Below, in pieces: positions 1 through 13,700 of a stretch of DNA of 64,000 nucleotides (the stretch's first letter is position 1; each line of letters begins with the position of its first letter). The position numbers and the translations under genes were made by a program. This stretch comes from Pelodera strongyloides. Lineage: Eukaryota > Nematoda > Chromadorea > Rhabditida > Rhabditidae. The notes beneath the pieces are model-generated. The model saw nothing but the letters and a program-made list of their open reading frames with translations. It ran no database searches and had not been told where the DNA came from. The DNA lies in contig JAANDG010000105.1 in the NCBI GenBank assembly GCA_036852015.1, forward strand, positions 62,001 through 126,000, written 5' to 3'.

Positions 1-3000
1 CATATTGTTATCAACATGCCGATGGGAAATCCTTCAATTGCCTTAACCCCATCCCATTTGCATTTGTGTCCTTATTGCGAATCTCTCTAATTGGGTACTG
101 CGACAAAAAGTGGATTCATGATGTTCCCGTTTTGTCCTTATACACGTAGACATGCATATTTTATATTCAATCCTTTGCAGAAGGTCATAGAAAAGGAGAT
201 AAATTACATTTACTGTCGTTTAGTGAAATGTGATGTTTTTGAAAGGAGATTTACAAGTGCCCTTGCTCAGAGTTATAATAATCGTATTTTTCATAGTTTC
301 ATTCACTTTACTATCTTTCCCATTGAAGAATTTATCCACTATGAAAGTGTAACTACGACCACCATCCTGTCCTTACCTTACCTTAGAGGTAAGGTAAAAT
401 TCTGCTTAGGTAAAAGTGCTTTCATTGTTTTTAGACAAGAAATTTACGTTGAGACATGTGTGGGTGCACGTTCTCCGTATCATATTCAAGAACGCTCAAA
501 ACGAGCGGATGTTAAGATCATTAACGTTTATATGAAGTTTTGCGGTGTTCAGATTGAAATAGTATACTTGGTTAAATGTGTTTGCTATGCAACTATCATC
601 AATAGTAAACGCGTACTTAGCCGCCAATTTTAATGCTCGCTTGTGTGAAGGTGCCTCTTTTGGTCGTGTAAAAACAATTATAACTCGAATCGTTTTTTGG
701 TGAACTTTGATTTGAAGAATGACACAACAAATCAAGCACCCAAGTGAACAATGAACGCCTCGGTCATTAAGCAAAACGCGTGAAGCCCACTTTTCAGCGG
801 GAAAAAAACTGGATTTCTCCTAAGACAAGTATTTCCCAACCATATTTACTTATTATTTGTTGATTCCTGCTCCCGTTAGGAAGGTCAAACACTTTTGACT
901 CATTTTTCTTCGCTGGTGCATCGCTTGGTGCTGCGCTTAAACTTGTTTCCGTGATGATAATAAACTTTGCGGAAAAACGGAATTTTGCCCGTCCGAGCAC
1001 AGGTGCGCGGCCATTTTTTGACTTTACATTAGATTTTCAATTCTTCATGGCAGACGTCTGTAGAATCAAGTAGCTCAAGATTTTTCATACTTATACTTGA
1101 GATAATTTTTTACGCCTTTAAATCACTAATAACCTAAAAATAGGATCAAGAAGCACGTGGTAGTAGCCCAACAGCTGGCCGAAAGTTCAGTCTTTCAACT
1201 TTTCACAACTACTTTGTCGAAAATTTCGTTAGTCCGTTTGTGTTCGAGTCACCTGGACAATTGGGGCTATATTTAAGTGCCCATTTCGGTGGTGGATGGC
1301 CAATTTTGCCACGTTAAAGCGGCTTGCTCCACGTTTATAGCTCGGAGATGTTTCTATTGTAAATAATAAATGCTTTACCATGAATGGCCTTTCCCATGAC
1401 TTTGATGTTCGCTTTGTTGGCCTCATCAGGCGTTCGGCACTGATTTAGAAACAACGACACACTGGTTAGACCTAGTGCTTGATCCTTAATTTTAACTGAA
1501 ACATCTTATTGGACATGTACAGTACATTTATTCAAGGAACACTTTGCTGAATGACAGAGTTTTGCACGAAGAACTTAAGTCTGTAAAACGAGGTGAGACC
1601 AAAACACAGAATCAGAAATAACCCACGCCGAGTTTTGATAATGTAATTACTATCATTAGTGATAATTATTCCAAGAACTAATTTCTCCACTTGACCAATA
1701 TGCGCTTTTCCAACTTCTTCCCACAAAAACCGTGTACTTCATCTGGGTTTGTGTGTCAAGGAAGTGTGCAGATAAGTATAATGTGACAGCTTTTTATTTC
1801 TTGGGAGCTGGATAGGTAACCTTCAATTTGGAAGTTTTTTCTGTAAATTGTGGTAATTACTGTTTGCATAAGGCACACGCATAACGGGTTTGCCAAAAAA
1901 CTTCCTTGTTTGCCTAATATTTGTTAGGATCGGGTAAGGAAGTTGAGAGCAGAATATACTCTTTACGCTTAGCAACAACAAAGTTTTTTTTTTTTTTTTT
2001 GAAATTGAGGGCAAACTAGAATTTTCAAAAGAATATTTCTTTTCGAAGCACGTTAAGGACATATCAGTGTACAGTACATTAGCTAGAAGTTTGTTGATCA
2101 ACGTGTATCAAAAATTATCCAAGAAGTTGACATTATCGTTGCTCATTATCACACAATAAGCAATCCATCTGAACAGACTGCTTCACATTGCAGTATATTA
2201 ATTGAGCCCCATTCGAACGGTCACACATACTTAAAACTTGTGCGATTGAATATTAGAGCACATATTCGAGTGATGACACACTCATGGAAGTAAATGAGTA
2301 AAAAACTTGTCTAGTGGATAATTAATCATAGGAAAAAAATTCCCCACTTAGGACCCGTTCGTGTTGTGCTAAGGTTTTCAAGTGACCAAGTATACTGTTA
2401 TTTTGCACATCTTCCCTAATAGCAAAGCCCAAGCATCCAACTGCTGAAGTTTTGCTTCCAAGCATTCTGTTACGGATACAACCAATGAGTGCTCGGCAAA
2501 ACAGTACAAAAAATTCTTGTTTTTGTCTTTGTAATGTTTTGCCTGCGATGTTTTGTGTACTTGGAACCAAATTGTAGCTATAACTTTTTGTCATCATAGC
2601 CACAACAGGGATTCGTAATGCCCTTACAATTAGCCTGTTAGTCCGTTAGTTACACGCTTTGTCTTCCGCTTCTAACTGGAACAAAGTTTGAAGTCTCTTT
2701 TTATGGGTGAAACCATTGGCGGAAATTGCTTTGGAAAGTATATTGCTTTTCAGTTTGTCTGTTCTAGCATTTTTTAACCCACTACATGATCCAGTATTGT
2801 TTTACGCACTTTAAGGCATGCCATTTTTCTTGTGGATCACAGTATTTTACGTTTGCTTACTCTGTGGTTTTTTTCTAGTCTTTCGATATTATTTCAGTAC
2901 ACACTTTGGCATTCTATAGTAAAAGTGGCTTGGTATTTCTGGCTTGTCCAGATATACTTGAATAAAATGGCCACTTCTTGCTAATTTCACCTTCCTTGTT

Positions 3001-3892
3001 ATTCTTTACGCTAAGAAGCTTCCCCGAAAGAAAAGACAACATGGCTAACTAACCGCGAATTGCATTTTCCTTTGCAGATCATAAGCAGACAAGTGCTTCA
3101 ACCAATTATATGTATGTATGTGTATATATACATAACCTTGTTTTAACAACGCGCAGTGGTTACAGAATGGAAAAGATTCAAAATACATATTCCTGATACA
3201 TTCGTGATCTTTTAACAACTAGACAAACTTAATTTGATTATAATTTGTTGTCAAATCGAACGTCCATCCTTAGAATCCTTCATTATTTTTAAAATCCATT
3301 CGAGTGTGGTCTATTTCGTTTTTCATTGAGATGTGAACCAATATTAGACGCATTTATAATGACAAACTCAATCTAGATGCTGCTGGCAATAGCCCTTTTT
3401 GATGCTTGATCCGAAAGAATTTCCCGACTGATTTTAATTAGCCGAAAAAACAATGTCATATTTTCGCAGCGTGTCATTAATTTTTTCACCTCGTATTCTA
3501 AAATTCGTCAATAGAGCAATCAAAAATTAGTGTTCAGTATAATGATTCTATTCAGTGTTTGTCGTTGTTTTTGAGCCGCCGTTCTTAAACACCCAGTATT
3601 CTGAATTGTCCAATTGACTAGCTCGTTTGTATTGCAAAATATACAGTGATATCGAATCTTGTTGCGATCATCTAAAAAAAGACGCAGTCTCGATTTGCAT
3701 ACGTTCGGGGACACAGAAGGGTCTCTAGAGAAACCGATCTGGGTATTAATTGTTCCTTCAATTGATGTCATCGATGTGCTAGTATTCATGAATTCATAGC
3801 TTCCAAATTATGATATCACTTATAATGATAATCATTAATGAATCTCATAATTGTGCCCAACTCTAATACTTGGTACATAAATACCTTATTCA

Positions 3893-3893
<1 letters not shown>

Positions 3894-3956
<63 letters not shown>
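3894..3956 (+). repeat. Uninterrupted 63-nt poly-A tract followed by 8 T
   Basis: The run is 63 A residues followed directly by eight T. It could be the tail of a retroposed sequence, although no body of a retroelement or retrogene is recognisable on its 5' side, or an expanded homopolymer. Its length is only as reliable as the sequencing. Confidence 0.9.
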
Positions 3957-3960
<4 letters not shown>

Positions 3961-6709
3961 TTTTGGAAATTTCCTTTTTTGAAGCAAGGTGTAGGTGTTT
4001 CTAATTACCCGTGGCTTTTTTGAGGAGACGCCAGGCGGAATACTTCCGCCTTTAGAATTTGCATATTGGGTAACATGGCAAAAGACAATGAACTTTAGGA
4101 ATTTATAAGGAGAGGTCGAAATACGTATTGTGTGGGAGCGAGTGGACTTCCAGAGAGAAACAAAAAACACTTGCCCATATGATAAGGTCCAGTTCAATTG
4201 TCTCAAACCAATATTTTTATATTATAAGTTTGTAGGGCCCTGCAAATGACATTCTTGTAGGCGAGTAATGTTCTTTTGCTCAAGACTAAGCTATTTTTCA
4301 ATTCTTATTAAGCTCATTTCGCACGAAAAGCAATAATTTCAGCAACAATAAATATTAGGAGCTTGAGTTCATACTACAGGGACATGAGGGCCTTACGAGA
4401 CAACTTTCAGCTCTTAGTGAAGATGCTCAAAGAAATGTAGCCAACTCTAATTGGTCTAGGAGCTAAAAAAACCAGATATGTGTGTTCCACTAGTTATCAT
4501 TCATCGTAGTTTCCTCGAGCAGCTCTAATCGTTTCGTGTTTTTTAAAGCAGTACTTTGCAAAGAGTGCGCGCTTTTTAATTGAAATAAACAAGCCCTTTC
4601 TGCGGTGTCAAGCTGCATCTTCCTCATTATTAACTGTGATTTTCCTAGAAATCTGCATTACATCATAAGATGAACATCGCCTTTCAGTCTCCGATTTGTT
4701 CCGAAAGTGCCGTTTTGTGAAGTTGTCGCTCAGTTGCGTCAAAAAAATATGCCCGTGTTTCTGAATGTCATTTACTGCGACTTTTCTAGAGGTGCGTGGT
4801 TGGCTTACTAAACCTTGAAGCGAGGTAAAAAGCGAGGACTAAAATCTGATAATGCCAAGTTCGATAAAAACACAAACTGATAAGCTAAATTTAAATTAAA
4901 ATAGACAGAGCATAAATAAACGTGCATTTGCATACAAATCGCTGCTGTCCAACGGGGAGAGTAAGAGTATTGAAATTCAAAACCGACATCACAAAAATCT
5001 CGACTTTTTTGTTCCACATTTTGTTTTTGTCCTCTTTTCCTTTTGAGGCGTAGTTTATGAACCTTGTTGGAAAAAGTGCAGTATTGAGAAAAGTTTAAAT
5101 GACATCGTTACCAAATGCTTTGGCTCCGGCAGATTTCTCAACGCAGCTAATAATGCGAGCTAAACAAATCACTGTTACCTCTTGGTTTGCTTCTACAATC
5201 AACCAATAATTTGCTGCGCAATTAGTAAATTAGACAATTGGGCAGTCTTGTTTTGATAGTTTTCCGAGAAGCACTCATCCCTGTAATCGAGTAATTGAAT
5301 CTCTATCTAGCCTCTCCGTGGACCCCCCCCCCCCCTACATGACTCAGAAGCGTGCCGAAGATTATTATGTATATCATTAGGTTGAATTATATATTCAGCA
5401 ATTTTATGGGCTATCTTTTTTCTAGCACTTTAGATTGCACAATTTAATTAGCTTCATTACTCGCTCCATCTACTAGTTGCTGCCAGTAAATTCCCTTCCT
5501 GAATGCCACTTCGTGAGTATTTCTCAGGTGATAAAATTGTATTATATAATTATATATTAGTGTCAAAAGTACTACGGTTTTCGAATGCCTTCCTGAGAGT
5601 ACGAAAGAGTAATAGTGAATAGATCATATTCTAAAGTCAGTTGTTTTTTGCCCTCTTCGCAATTGAGTGCAGTTATAAGTCATGAAGTCCGGTAATCCCT
5701 TTCAAACCCTCTGGAGGCCGATGGTTGTGTTTTTGGGAAATAATCCATTGGATGCATTTGATGCACGCCTTCTGAATGCGCTACGTTGAGAAGAAGCGTC
5801 TAGATGTGCTCACTTTCAAGTGACAAGTTAAATCTGGGACATCAATCCAACCGCCAAGAACCAATACGTATACATTACTTTTTTTGAACAATATGCCATG
5901 CGCGCATAAGCTTGAGTCGTATTAAGAGAAAGCGCCATTACATTCAACAACATCTTACATACCACACAACGGATATCTGTTGCATTAAAGAGTTAGAAGT
6001 TGCATGACATTCCCTTTGAAACAATATTGAACGATTTGCCAGTCACATAATTAGCAGTTTACGCCTTAACTCTTTTATAAAATTAAGTGTTTTACGCGTC
6101 ACCCTTGCCCTAAGACCTGTTTCTTTCATATAGCTAACAAAGTGAACTCAGTGATAGACAGCATATTTGTGCTTAATTTCTATAATTTATTTTTCCTTCA
6201 TCCAAGAATACTTGGATCACTGCGTGCAACGTGAGTTAATGAACGAACCCAGCGTAGATTGAAAAAAAAACTCTACTATGTTTGTTCACCGAGATATATT
6301 GGGTTGTGGCTGAAAAAACTGTTGATGAAAAGGTTATTGATTTAAAAATAAACAAATAAACAAGTCCGTATTTTGAGAAAATATTTAACCTAAGAAGTAC
6401 GCTGGATGCATGCACATATAACCTAGTTCACTATATTCATTTCACTGGCTTGCTTCTAGTATTGTTCTTTCCCAAAAATACCTACTGCTTTGGGAGCCAA
6501 GTTTTCGCAGATAAATTTATAGCACCAAACACACAATTACCTACTCCAGAAAAACTAGCCTGTTTTCGTTGGGGAGTTGTTTTTTTGTTTGTTTGTTTTC
6601 TCTTCGTTTAAAGGAAATTGTGCCGTATTAGGATAAAAGTAAGGCAATCTTAGTTGGAATCCTAATTTTTATCAACACTATCAGGACAAGATAGGATAGT
6701 TTCCCTTAA

Positions 6710-7121
6710 AGGTTCGGTCCCACGAAAATGAACCTATATTATTTCTTTATAATTTGCCTAAGGGGTGATTAATATAATATCTACAAACAAATTTTCAAAA
6801 AGTCACCCCGGTGAAGATTTTCAACGTGACTTTCCTTCATTGTATACAGTAGGCACAAGCAATTGTACGCTTATTTTCTTATTGTGTGTCCTGAGGGTAT
6901 CTGGCTATATAGACATATACCCTTGAGACCCACACTGAGATCCTGATACCCTCGGGACACACAATAACAACTGTTTTTTGCCTACGGTATATAATGAAAG
7001 AAACATGTTAGAAAACTTTACCGGGGTGAATCTTTTTGAAAATTTGTTTATAGATATTGTATTAATCATCCCCTAGATAAAGAAACAATTAATATAGGTT
7101 CATTTTCGTGGACCCGACCCT
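6710..7121. mobile_element. 412-bp palindromic foldback element (MITE-like)
   Basis: The left end (AGGTTCGGTCCCACG, then AAAATGAACCTATATTA) reappears as the reverse complement of the right end. The similarity continues inward through CAAATTTTCAAAAAG, CACCCCGGTGAAG/CACCCCGGTAAAG, the TGTATACAGTAGGCA/TATATACCGTAGGCA pair and ATTGTGTGTCC. The whole element can therefore fold into one long imperfect hairpin with a loop near 6,915-6,935. It carries no plausible open frame. No clear target-site duplication is visible, so the superfamily is not assigned. Confidence 0.8.
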
Positions 7122-7674
7122 GAATGCTGATTTGCTTTAAGTAATTGCCCGATGACAAGTTAGCAAGTTTTAATTTTTCTAATGAGCTTTTAGATTTTGC
7201 AATTGCAATTAACGTAATTGTGTCGTGCATGCGAGTGAATTGCTTATTTTGTCGCTGTCTGCAGAGAGTTTGAAAAATCTCGGAACTTCTGCACAATTTA
7301 GTAGACCAATTTGTTGAGTTAATGGAAGAGGTTTATTTCTCTCAATATACATTGTTCAACGTTTAAAACAGGCAAATAGACCAATCGCATCAAAATGCTA
7401 TAAGGTTGATTGACTCTAAACTTTCATTTCCCCATTATATTCAATCGTTTTCTTTCCATGTGTTCTCCGACTCCTAATTCTGCTTCCTTCAATGTGTACT
7501 CGTTTAGACATGAAAAATGAGAAAATAGGAATACTTGATCCGTTTCAGGCTCAGATTTCCAATTGACTTCATACTTTTAGAGTAACTCGGAGAGCTATTT
7601 GCATCTATATGCGATACGAACGTTATGTAGGCGTGATTATGAAAAACATAAATTTTTTTATTTTTCATTTTCAG

Positions 7675-7741
7675 CCGAATAGTCTCGCCAAGCGGACAAA
7701 CTGGCGTCCTGGCTACTCTCCCGCCTGCTCTACAAGTCGCT
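7675..7741 (+). CDS. Gene 1 candidate exon
   Basis: This 67-nt GC-rich segment follows ATTTTCAG and ends at a GTAAGT donor. Two frames are open. The frame reading PNSLAKRTNWRPGY leaves one base, which would join the 16,095 exon only if that exon's acceptor is the second AG of CCAGAG. The other frame (RIVSPSGQTGVLATLPPALQ) would need an unseen exon in between. The splice signals are strong, but the frame is undecided. Confidence 0.5.
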
Positions 7742-10700
7742 GTAAGTTTATACATATATCAGTTGTTTAAGTAGTTGCTCCTTAAGTAGTTGCTCCCTTG
7801 CAGTTATTGTTTTTGGGGTTACTGTCGCCGTGTGGTTTAACACAACTTTCAAGCAGCCTTTATTCGACTTGAAGTGAAATTCTCTGTAAGTTGCAAATTG
7901 TCTTCTGCTATTTATGTAGACGTCCAAGAAAGAGTCAGGAGGGATTTTTGGCCAAAGAATTAAAATCTGCTCGTTTCTACATTTGCTATGATTGTTTTGT
8001 TTGTGTGCTTTGCTCATGACTAGTTATTTGCAAAATTCAACTTTCCTTCAATAGCTGGATCTTCAAAAAACAAATGAGGGCTGCATTTGTTTTCTCAAAC
8101 AATGCGAGTATTTTCTGGACCACCTTCTTTATGCAAATCCATTCTAGCAAATATTGCTCTTTTGATAAAGGACTTTGGGCGAAAACCTTCCAGAGTGGCG
8201 TTTCCTGTCTGAAAGGTCGGTATTCCTCCTCCCTTTACATTGTAACATTTGCATGAAAGAAAAACTAAGTTCGAAACTAAGACTTATACACATGGTTGTG
8301 GTTTCATCAAGTAAGAACTTGTGCATTTTGTCATTTTTCTTGCCTGTTGGAATCATGTAATTGCTCGAGTCACTAAAAATTATCTACGCATATTGCTATA
8401 TTTTTTTTTAAGAGAGGGGTGTACCTTTATTTCATGTTTCATTTCATTATGCAATTAGCTTGATTGTGGATTGCAAAGGCTTCACTATTAATCAATTAGG
8501 TGTCATCAACTGTTAGGATGCCAGTCGTTTGTCCACTCCACCCAATATTGAACAGTGGTTATCCGCTGAAAAAAATACTGCTTATTTTGACACCTTTACT
8601 CGAAGAACCGTTAACTTGGTGGAGCCGTTTCATTCCTAAATTGTTCTTAAAATTTCTTTCATGGGGATTTTGGTTGTACTAGCCGCAAATTCGTTAATGT
8701 CCCTCAGTACAAGACTCATTAATCATATTCATCCCGTTAGCTGTAGTACTCAATCAATCAATCAGATAATATCGTGCGTTTGATATTATGTATCCAGAGA
8801 TTAAGCATATTGCGAAAGATCTATTGATTTGTATACGTTCAACCAAATTCCATTTTTCTTTTTCTTCGTTTCAGAAATTCTATGTAGCGTTCAGGCGACG
8901 TAAAGAATACCCATATAGATTTTCGAGGATTTCAACAATGACACTAATATTTCGAATAAATAAAGTCTAGCAAAACCATGAACAAGTCACACAGCACAAG
9001 TCACACAGGTTTTGCTAAAATTGCTAATGATTAATCGAACCCCGTCGATTGTGCAAATACTCCGCAGTGCCCGGTTGTGGATTTCTTGACCAGTTCACCG
9101 AAAATTAATTGTAACCATACTTCACCTACCTTTAGAAAAGTTCACAAAGTGTCATGCTATTTCGAAACACAGTTCATTGCTGCTGCATCTTGAGTTTCTC
9201 ATGTTTTTCATTGAAGAGCTAATCCGACTTTACTTTCAATGCAGCTTTCGACATCAGTGTGCTTGCTTTCCCAGGCTTCGCTTTGAAGGAGCCTTACATA
9301 ATTTAGGAATTCTACACACCAGTAGTTACTCTAAAACTAACGACACCACAACTGAAAAGTCGTTGTTATCTTTTCACCCGTCCTGTTATTTCAGTTTAGT
9401 AGATTAGATTAGACAGAAAATATAACACTGTTCGATAGTTCGTTTTTTTTTTAAATACAACATACAATTCTGATTTAATTCCACGTTGTGCGTTTATCTT
9501 GTCTTCGTTGACAATTGTCTCCATTGTTTTCAATATATAATTATCAAAGAGTGTGAATGTTGACAGTTCGGACTCACTGAAGGTAGATTAATTGACTGGA
9601 TCACTGGCCATTCATCACACAACCCTTTTTGACAGTTGTAAAATAGAGGCCGTTAGGCAAACGAAGAGATATTTCACACACCTTCTTATATCATTTCTTA
9701 TATCGTCCCTATATCATCCATCTAAATTGTGAACAGTCAAGATTATCTTAAGGAACTTTGTGGTTTCCGAATTTCGTCTGACATGTTCCACCCAGTGTGC
9801 AATGCATACCGCAAAAAAAAATAGTTTATAATGCAGAACTTGTCTTTTTATCATTAAAGACACTGCCTTCTTTCCTTCCTTCATTATTTCAGCCACAAAT
9901 ATTTTTTTTTTACATAATATGCATTTTTTTCTATTAGTTGATTTCATGTCAGTCACTTTGTAAGTGCGGACGAGAACGAGCAGTCGGAATGGAATAGATT
10001 GGTACACGAATCTGGAGAGACGAATTATTCTTGAGTTCACAGTTATCAAAGTGTAACTGTAATTCAAAAATTCCATTTAATATAGTAATAGGAAAAAAAA
10101 ACATTAATGGTTATCGCGTGCAGGATTGTGGCCGATGCTTCAATAAATTGCCCCAAAAAGGGTGATGCGTTCTGTGTCACTTTTTCTGTTCTGATGTTCT
10201 GTTCTTTTTCGTCAGATGCAAAGGGCGAGCGAGCTCGACACTTAGCACCTCATGCATACAGAAACAATGAACGAACTTTGAACCTAAGTTTGTCCATCCT
10301 ACAGAGCATTGAGCCGGCGTCAACGCGAATTTCCCTGCCTATACTCAGAAATTCGCAAATGCACGCCTTTACGTTTTTATGCCACATTATTGTTCAGTGA
10401 CCTAAACGCTCATTATGCTAGCTAAGAAAATACCAATACGCAGTGAGGCACATGATTTAATAGTAAACGGCGTTATCCAATTTAGCTTATACTCGGATGA
10501 ACTATTTAATTATCTAGTTGATTCAGGGGGTCCCAGTCCATTCGAAAGGCTTTGTGTCTGGCACTCGTTTGGCGTTAGAAGGACAATTATACATTTGAGT
10601 AGATCGACTGGACACACGTGGTCCCGTTCATCATTCATCCCTCTCCTTATGTTTTTGTACACGATTTGCATGGGAAAATTGCTGGCACTAAATAATGAGA

Positions 10701-13700
10701 GCTTCCGTGGTTTGGGGCGCTCATGCTTAGGGGATATTTACCCTCCATTTTCACCACACATTATACTCATACACAATTTCCGACAGCATAGTTTCTTTAC
10801 ATTCATGTGATAATACATAACATAAATTTTTACAGGTTGCGCATTAAATAGTTTTGGTAACGTACGTGAGCCAGTTACCGCATATTTTTTTACACGTGTG
10901 CATTTTATGCTCGTGTGTTCACACATCACAGATTAAAGTTTTTCGATAATGAACTTTCAATTAGGTGTCCATGTCAGCGTTGGTGTCCCATCTATGCATA
11001 AGGGGCAACCAATATCGCAGCTACAGCATGTTGACACCAGTCAAGCTTCTACTTTAATCAAGGTCTCCAAAAGGCGTGATATCTAATCCAAGCGTGACAT
11101 CACTTTACACGAACGTTGAACGAAAGTTTTTCAAAAAGCATTGCTTTATTACTCGTGCGCTTGAGTCGCAATGTTCATTTCGAACATTATATCGTAAATA
11201 TTTAAATATGTCTAATACGTTATGGGGCCACTTCTATTTATGATTGCATGTTAATGCAAGCCTTATATTTGCATATTAATGTTATAAACTGTGACATTTT
11301 GTATTCTTCGTGCAGCCTTCTGGAATCAATTTTTTATTCTGAAAAGGCTATTCAGCCGCGAATAGTTGTTAAACAGTAGTGTGCAATGAGACTGGGGTGT
11401 CGTAAACTAGTGTTCCCCGGAACAATAAATGTGCAGATTGAATAGCCGATTGTCAATTGTTTTTGTTTCCGAACCTAACCTAGACGTATTCCCCCTTTTT
11501 CAAAATCCACTAAGCCCCAGGTTTTACATTAGTTTTGTTCACCCATAGTGATTAAGATGGGACCCGTATGTTGTAGGCAATAAGTATTTGCTCCAGTCGG
11601 TAAGCGTTATGGCTGTTCTGCATAGTCCAATGAGGGTTGTGGTTTAGCATGCGCATGTAATATGGTATCTTTGGCGATAGACGATGGATCAAATTTTCAA
11701 CGACAAAAAGTTGACTGAAAATGACACTTTTCTACGAGATGGCGTCTGTCTGATCATTAGTGAGTGCAACTTACTTATATCAAGAAGTATTCACTTTCTT
11801 GCCTTAGAAGGCCTTGTCTCCCACCCGACCTTAGTGTATGTCATAGGAAAGTGGATAAGTTCTTTGATCTTTGTTTGTTAATCTAATTCATCAATTTGGT
11901 TCACAAAAATGTAAAGTGGAAAGGTATCCTCTGCGGGGGCCTACTGTATGCCAACCTCCATTCCAGTTCACAAACAATGCACTTAAACGGGCAACATATG
12001 CCTCGACGAATAACTAAGCGTAGAGCCAGATAGTAAGCTTCATTTTAGTTTGCCCTCCTTATGCTCTTTCCAGCCTTATTACTTTAAGACGGATAAATTC
12101 CTGCATTGGTCGGTAATTGGTTCTGCCTTTTTGGGGCTACTGGCTCCATATATCTTCTAAAATCTCAGCGGCTCCTCATAGAAAGAAAGAAATTCAAAAC
12201 AAGTGCGGCTTGAAGTTTTCCCCTCCCTGTAATATTGTGTATTCTGGATAATACAGGTAGAACAATGTTTTGGACCTCAAGAATGAGGTTGATGAAATGA
12301 AATTGAACTTGAGTATTTATAATTTTCTTAATTGTGCTTCTTACTCGTCCGTGATCCGCTTCGCATTTGCATAAATGGAAGTGGCAAACCCGTGCCTTGG
12401 AATGGTCTTAAATAGCCGGGGATTGACTCTTTTCCCAGTTATATGGCCAACCGAAACTGAAAATACACACTGCTCGCCTTCAAAAGTTCCTTCTATCCAA
12501 CCTTGTTAGAAAATAACTCGCATTTTCTCCTTCGCTAGCCTTTCGCGGGATAAGACACATATTTACATTTTTAGACATTTTTAGCCATAAAGAAATGATG
12601 TATATTACCAAATTTTTCGAGAACATATGTTACAATTTGCGTGTCTCCTCTAGATTTCTTTCCTTAGAGTCTTTTTTTTCTAAATTTGGCTCGAAAGTTG
12701 CTCATTTATTCATTCATTTAAAATCTAAGTCCCACTCATTTAAAATCTGAGTCCCAAATATCGACTTTATATGAGGAAGTTTTTGCGCTCTGGTGACTTC
12801 GGAAACGCTAAAGCTTCTCTCTTTCTTGGGTCATTTTCGCAATATTGTGGTTTTATTTTAACATTTCTTTTCAAACATGTTTCTGACTTCTTCTTTTCTT
12901 TGCACTTACTTGGATGTGGCTAATAAGAAGCTAGTAGATCCACTTTCTCCGTATTAGACAAATTACCCAGTTATTCTCCAGAACATAGGTCGTTTAACTT
13001 TCTCAGTATGTATGTGTGAAATGTCAGCACAGATGAAGATTACATGCTTCCTATTATGACAGTCGTCTAAAGTGGAGACTGTTTGTTTTCAACTAAGTGA
13101 CGGACCTTCTGGAGCAAGACTTTCGATTGTTGTCGCTTTTCTTTCTTGACGTCTCTTTTGGACATCTTCCGTCTTGTTTTCCTATTTACAACTAGCTTGA
13201 GACCTCTGGAACTCCTTTTTTGAACGCCTACATGTATTTATTGTGACCTTTATTGACCATGTTTTCCAGTTTAGATCAGCTATATTGCTTACTTCCACAA
13301 TTACCCTATCAATGCGATTTAATTTTCAACCACTTAATGTAATCACAATTTAAGACTACTATCATGCTCTTCAAATTAATTTTGTATTAAACACAGTATA
13401 TAACCATAGTGTCCAAGTCCTAATATTACTAACAAATTGTGTCCTCATTTGGGTTTATAACAGAACGAGAACGTCCTTAGGAAGTGCACCATTAGAAGAC
13501 AGATACATCTAGAAATAGGAAAGGGGAGAGCGTAGTGCCATAACGAGAGAACGAGCGGCCGTCCCTTTTTCTCACCACTTCGCGGCTTATGTGACGCTTG
13601 GGTACAAAAAAAAAGACGCACCTAATGACTAGGTTCGAGATTTGATGGTATGAACTAAGATGTCATTTGCGGAAGACTAACTGCTGAAAATTATACGCTA

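Larger units (their letters stand above)
1..7674. other. No gene recognised (5' flank or intron of gene 1)
   Basis: I see no convincing exon on either strand here; the open frames are AT-rich and lack paired splice signals. The stretch may be upstream flank or a first intron of gene 1. It holds a small hairpin near 371-397 (CTTACCTTACC against GGTAAGGTAA), a poly-A tract at 3,894-3,956, a run of 13 C at 5,323-5,335, and the palindromic element at 6,710-7,121. Confidence 0.4.

Noticed and set aside
91..633. 180-codon open frame at the left end
   Set aside because: AT-rich composition, first codon not ATG, no recognisable motif and no splice context; it fits a chance frame.
3838..4206. Frames on both strands through the poly-A tract (poly-Lys or poly-Phe)
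   Set aside because: Produced only by the homopolymer.
7748..8360. Minus-strand frames with an FLDVYI and a YQKSNIC stretch that recall Penelope-type reverse transcriptases
   Set aside because: Order and frames are inconsistent and there is no YxDD motif. A translated search against retroelement proteins would decide it.
10415..10810. 131-codon open frame
   Set aside because: No motif, no splice signals and ordinary background composition in a long intron.
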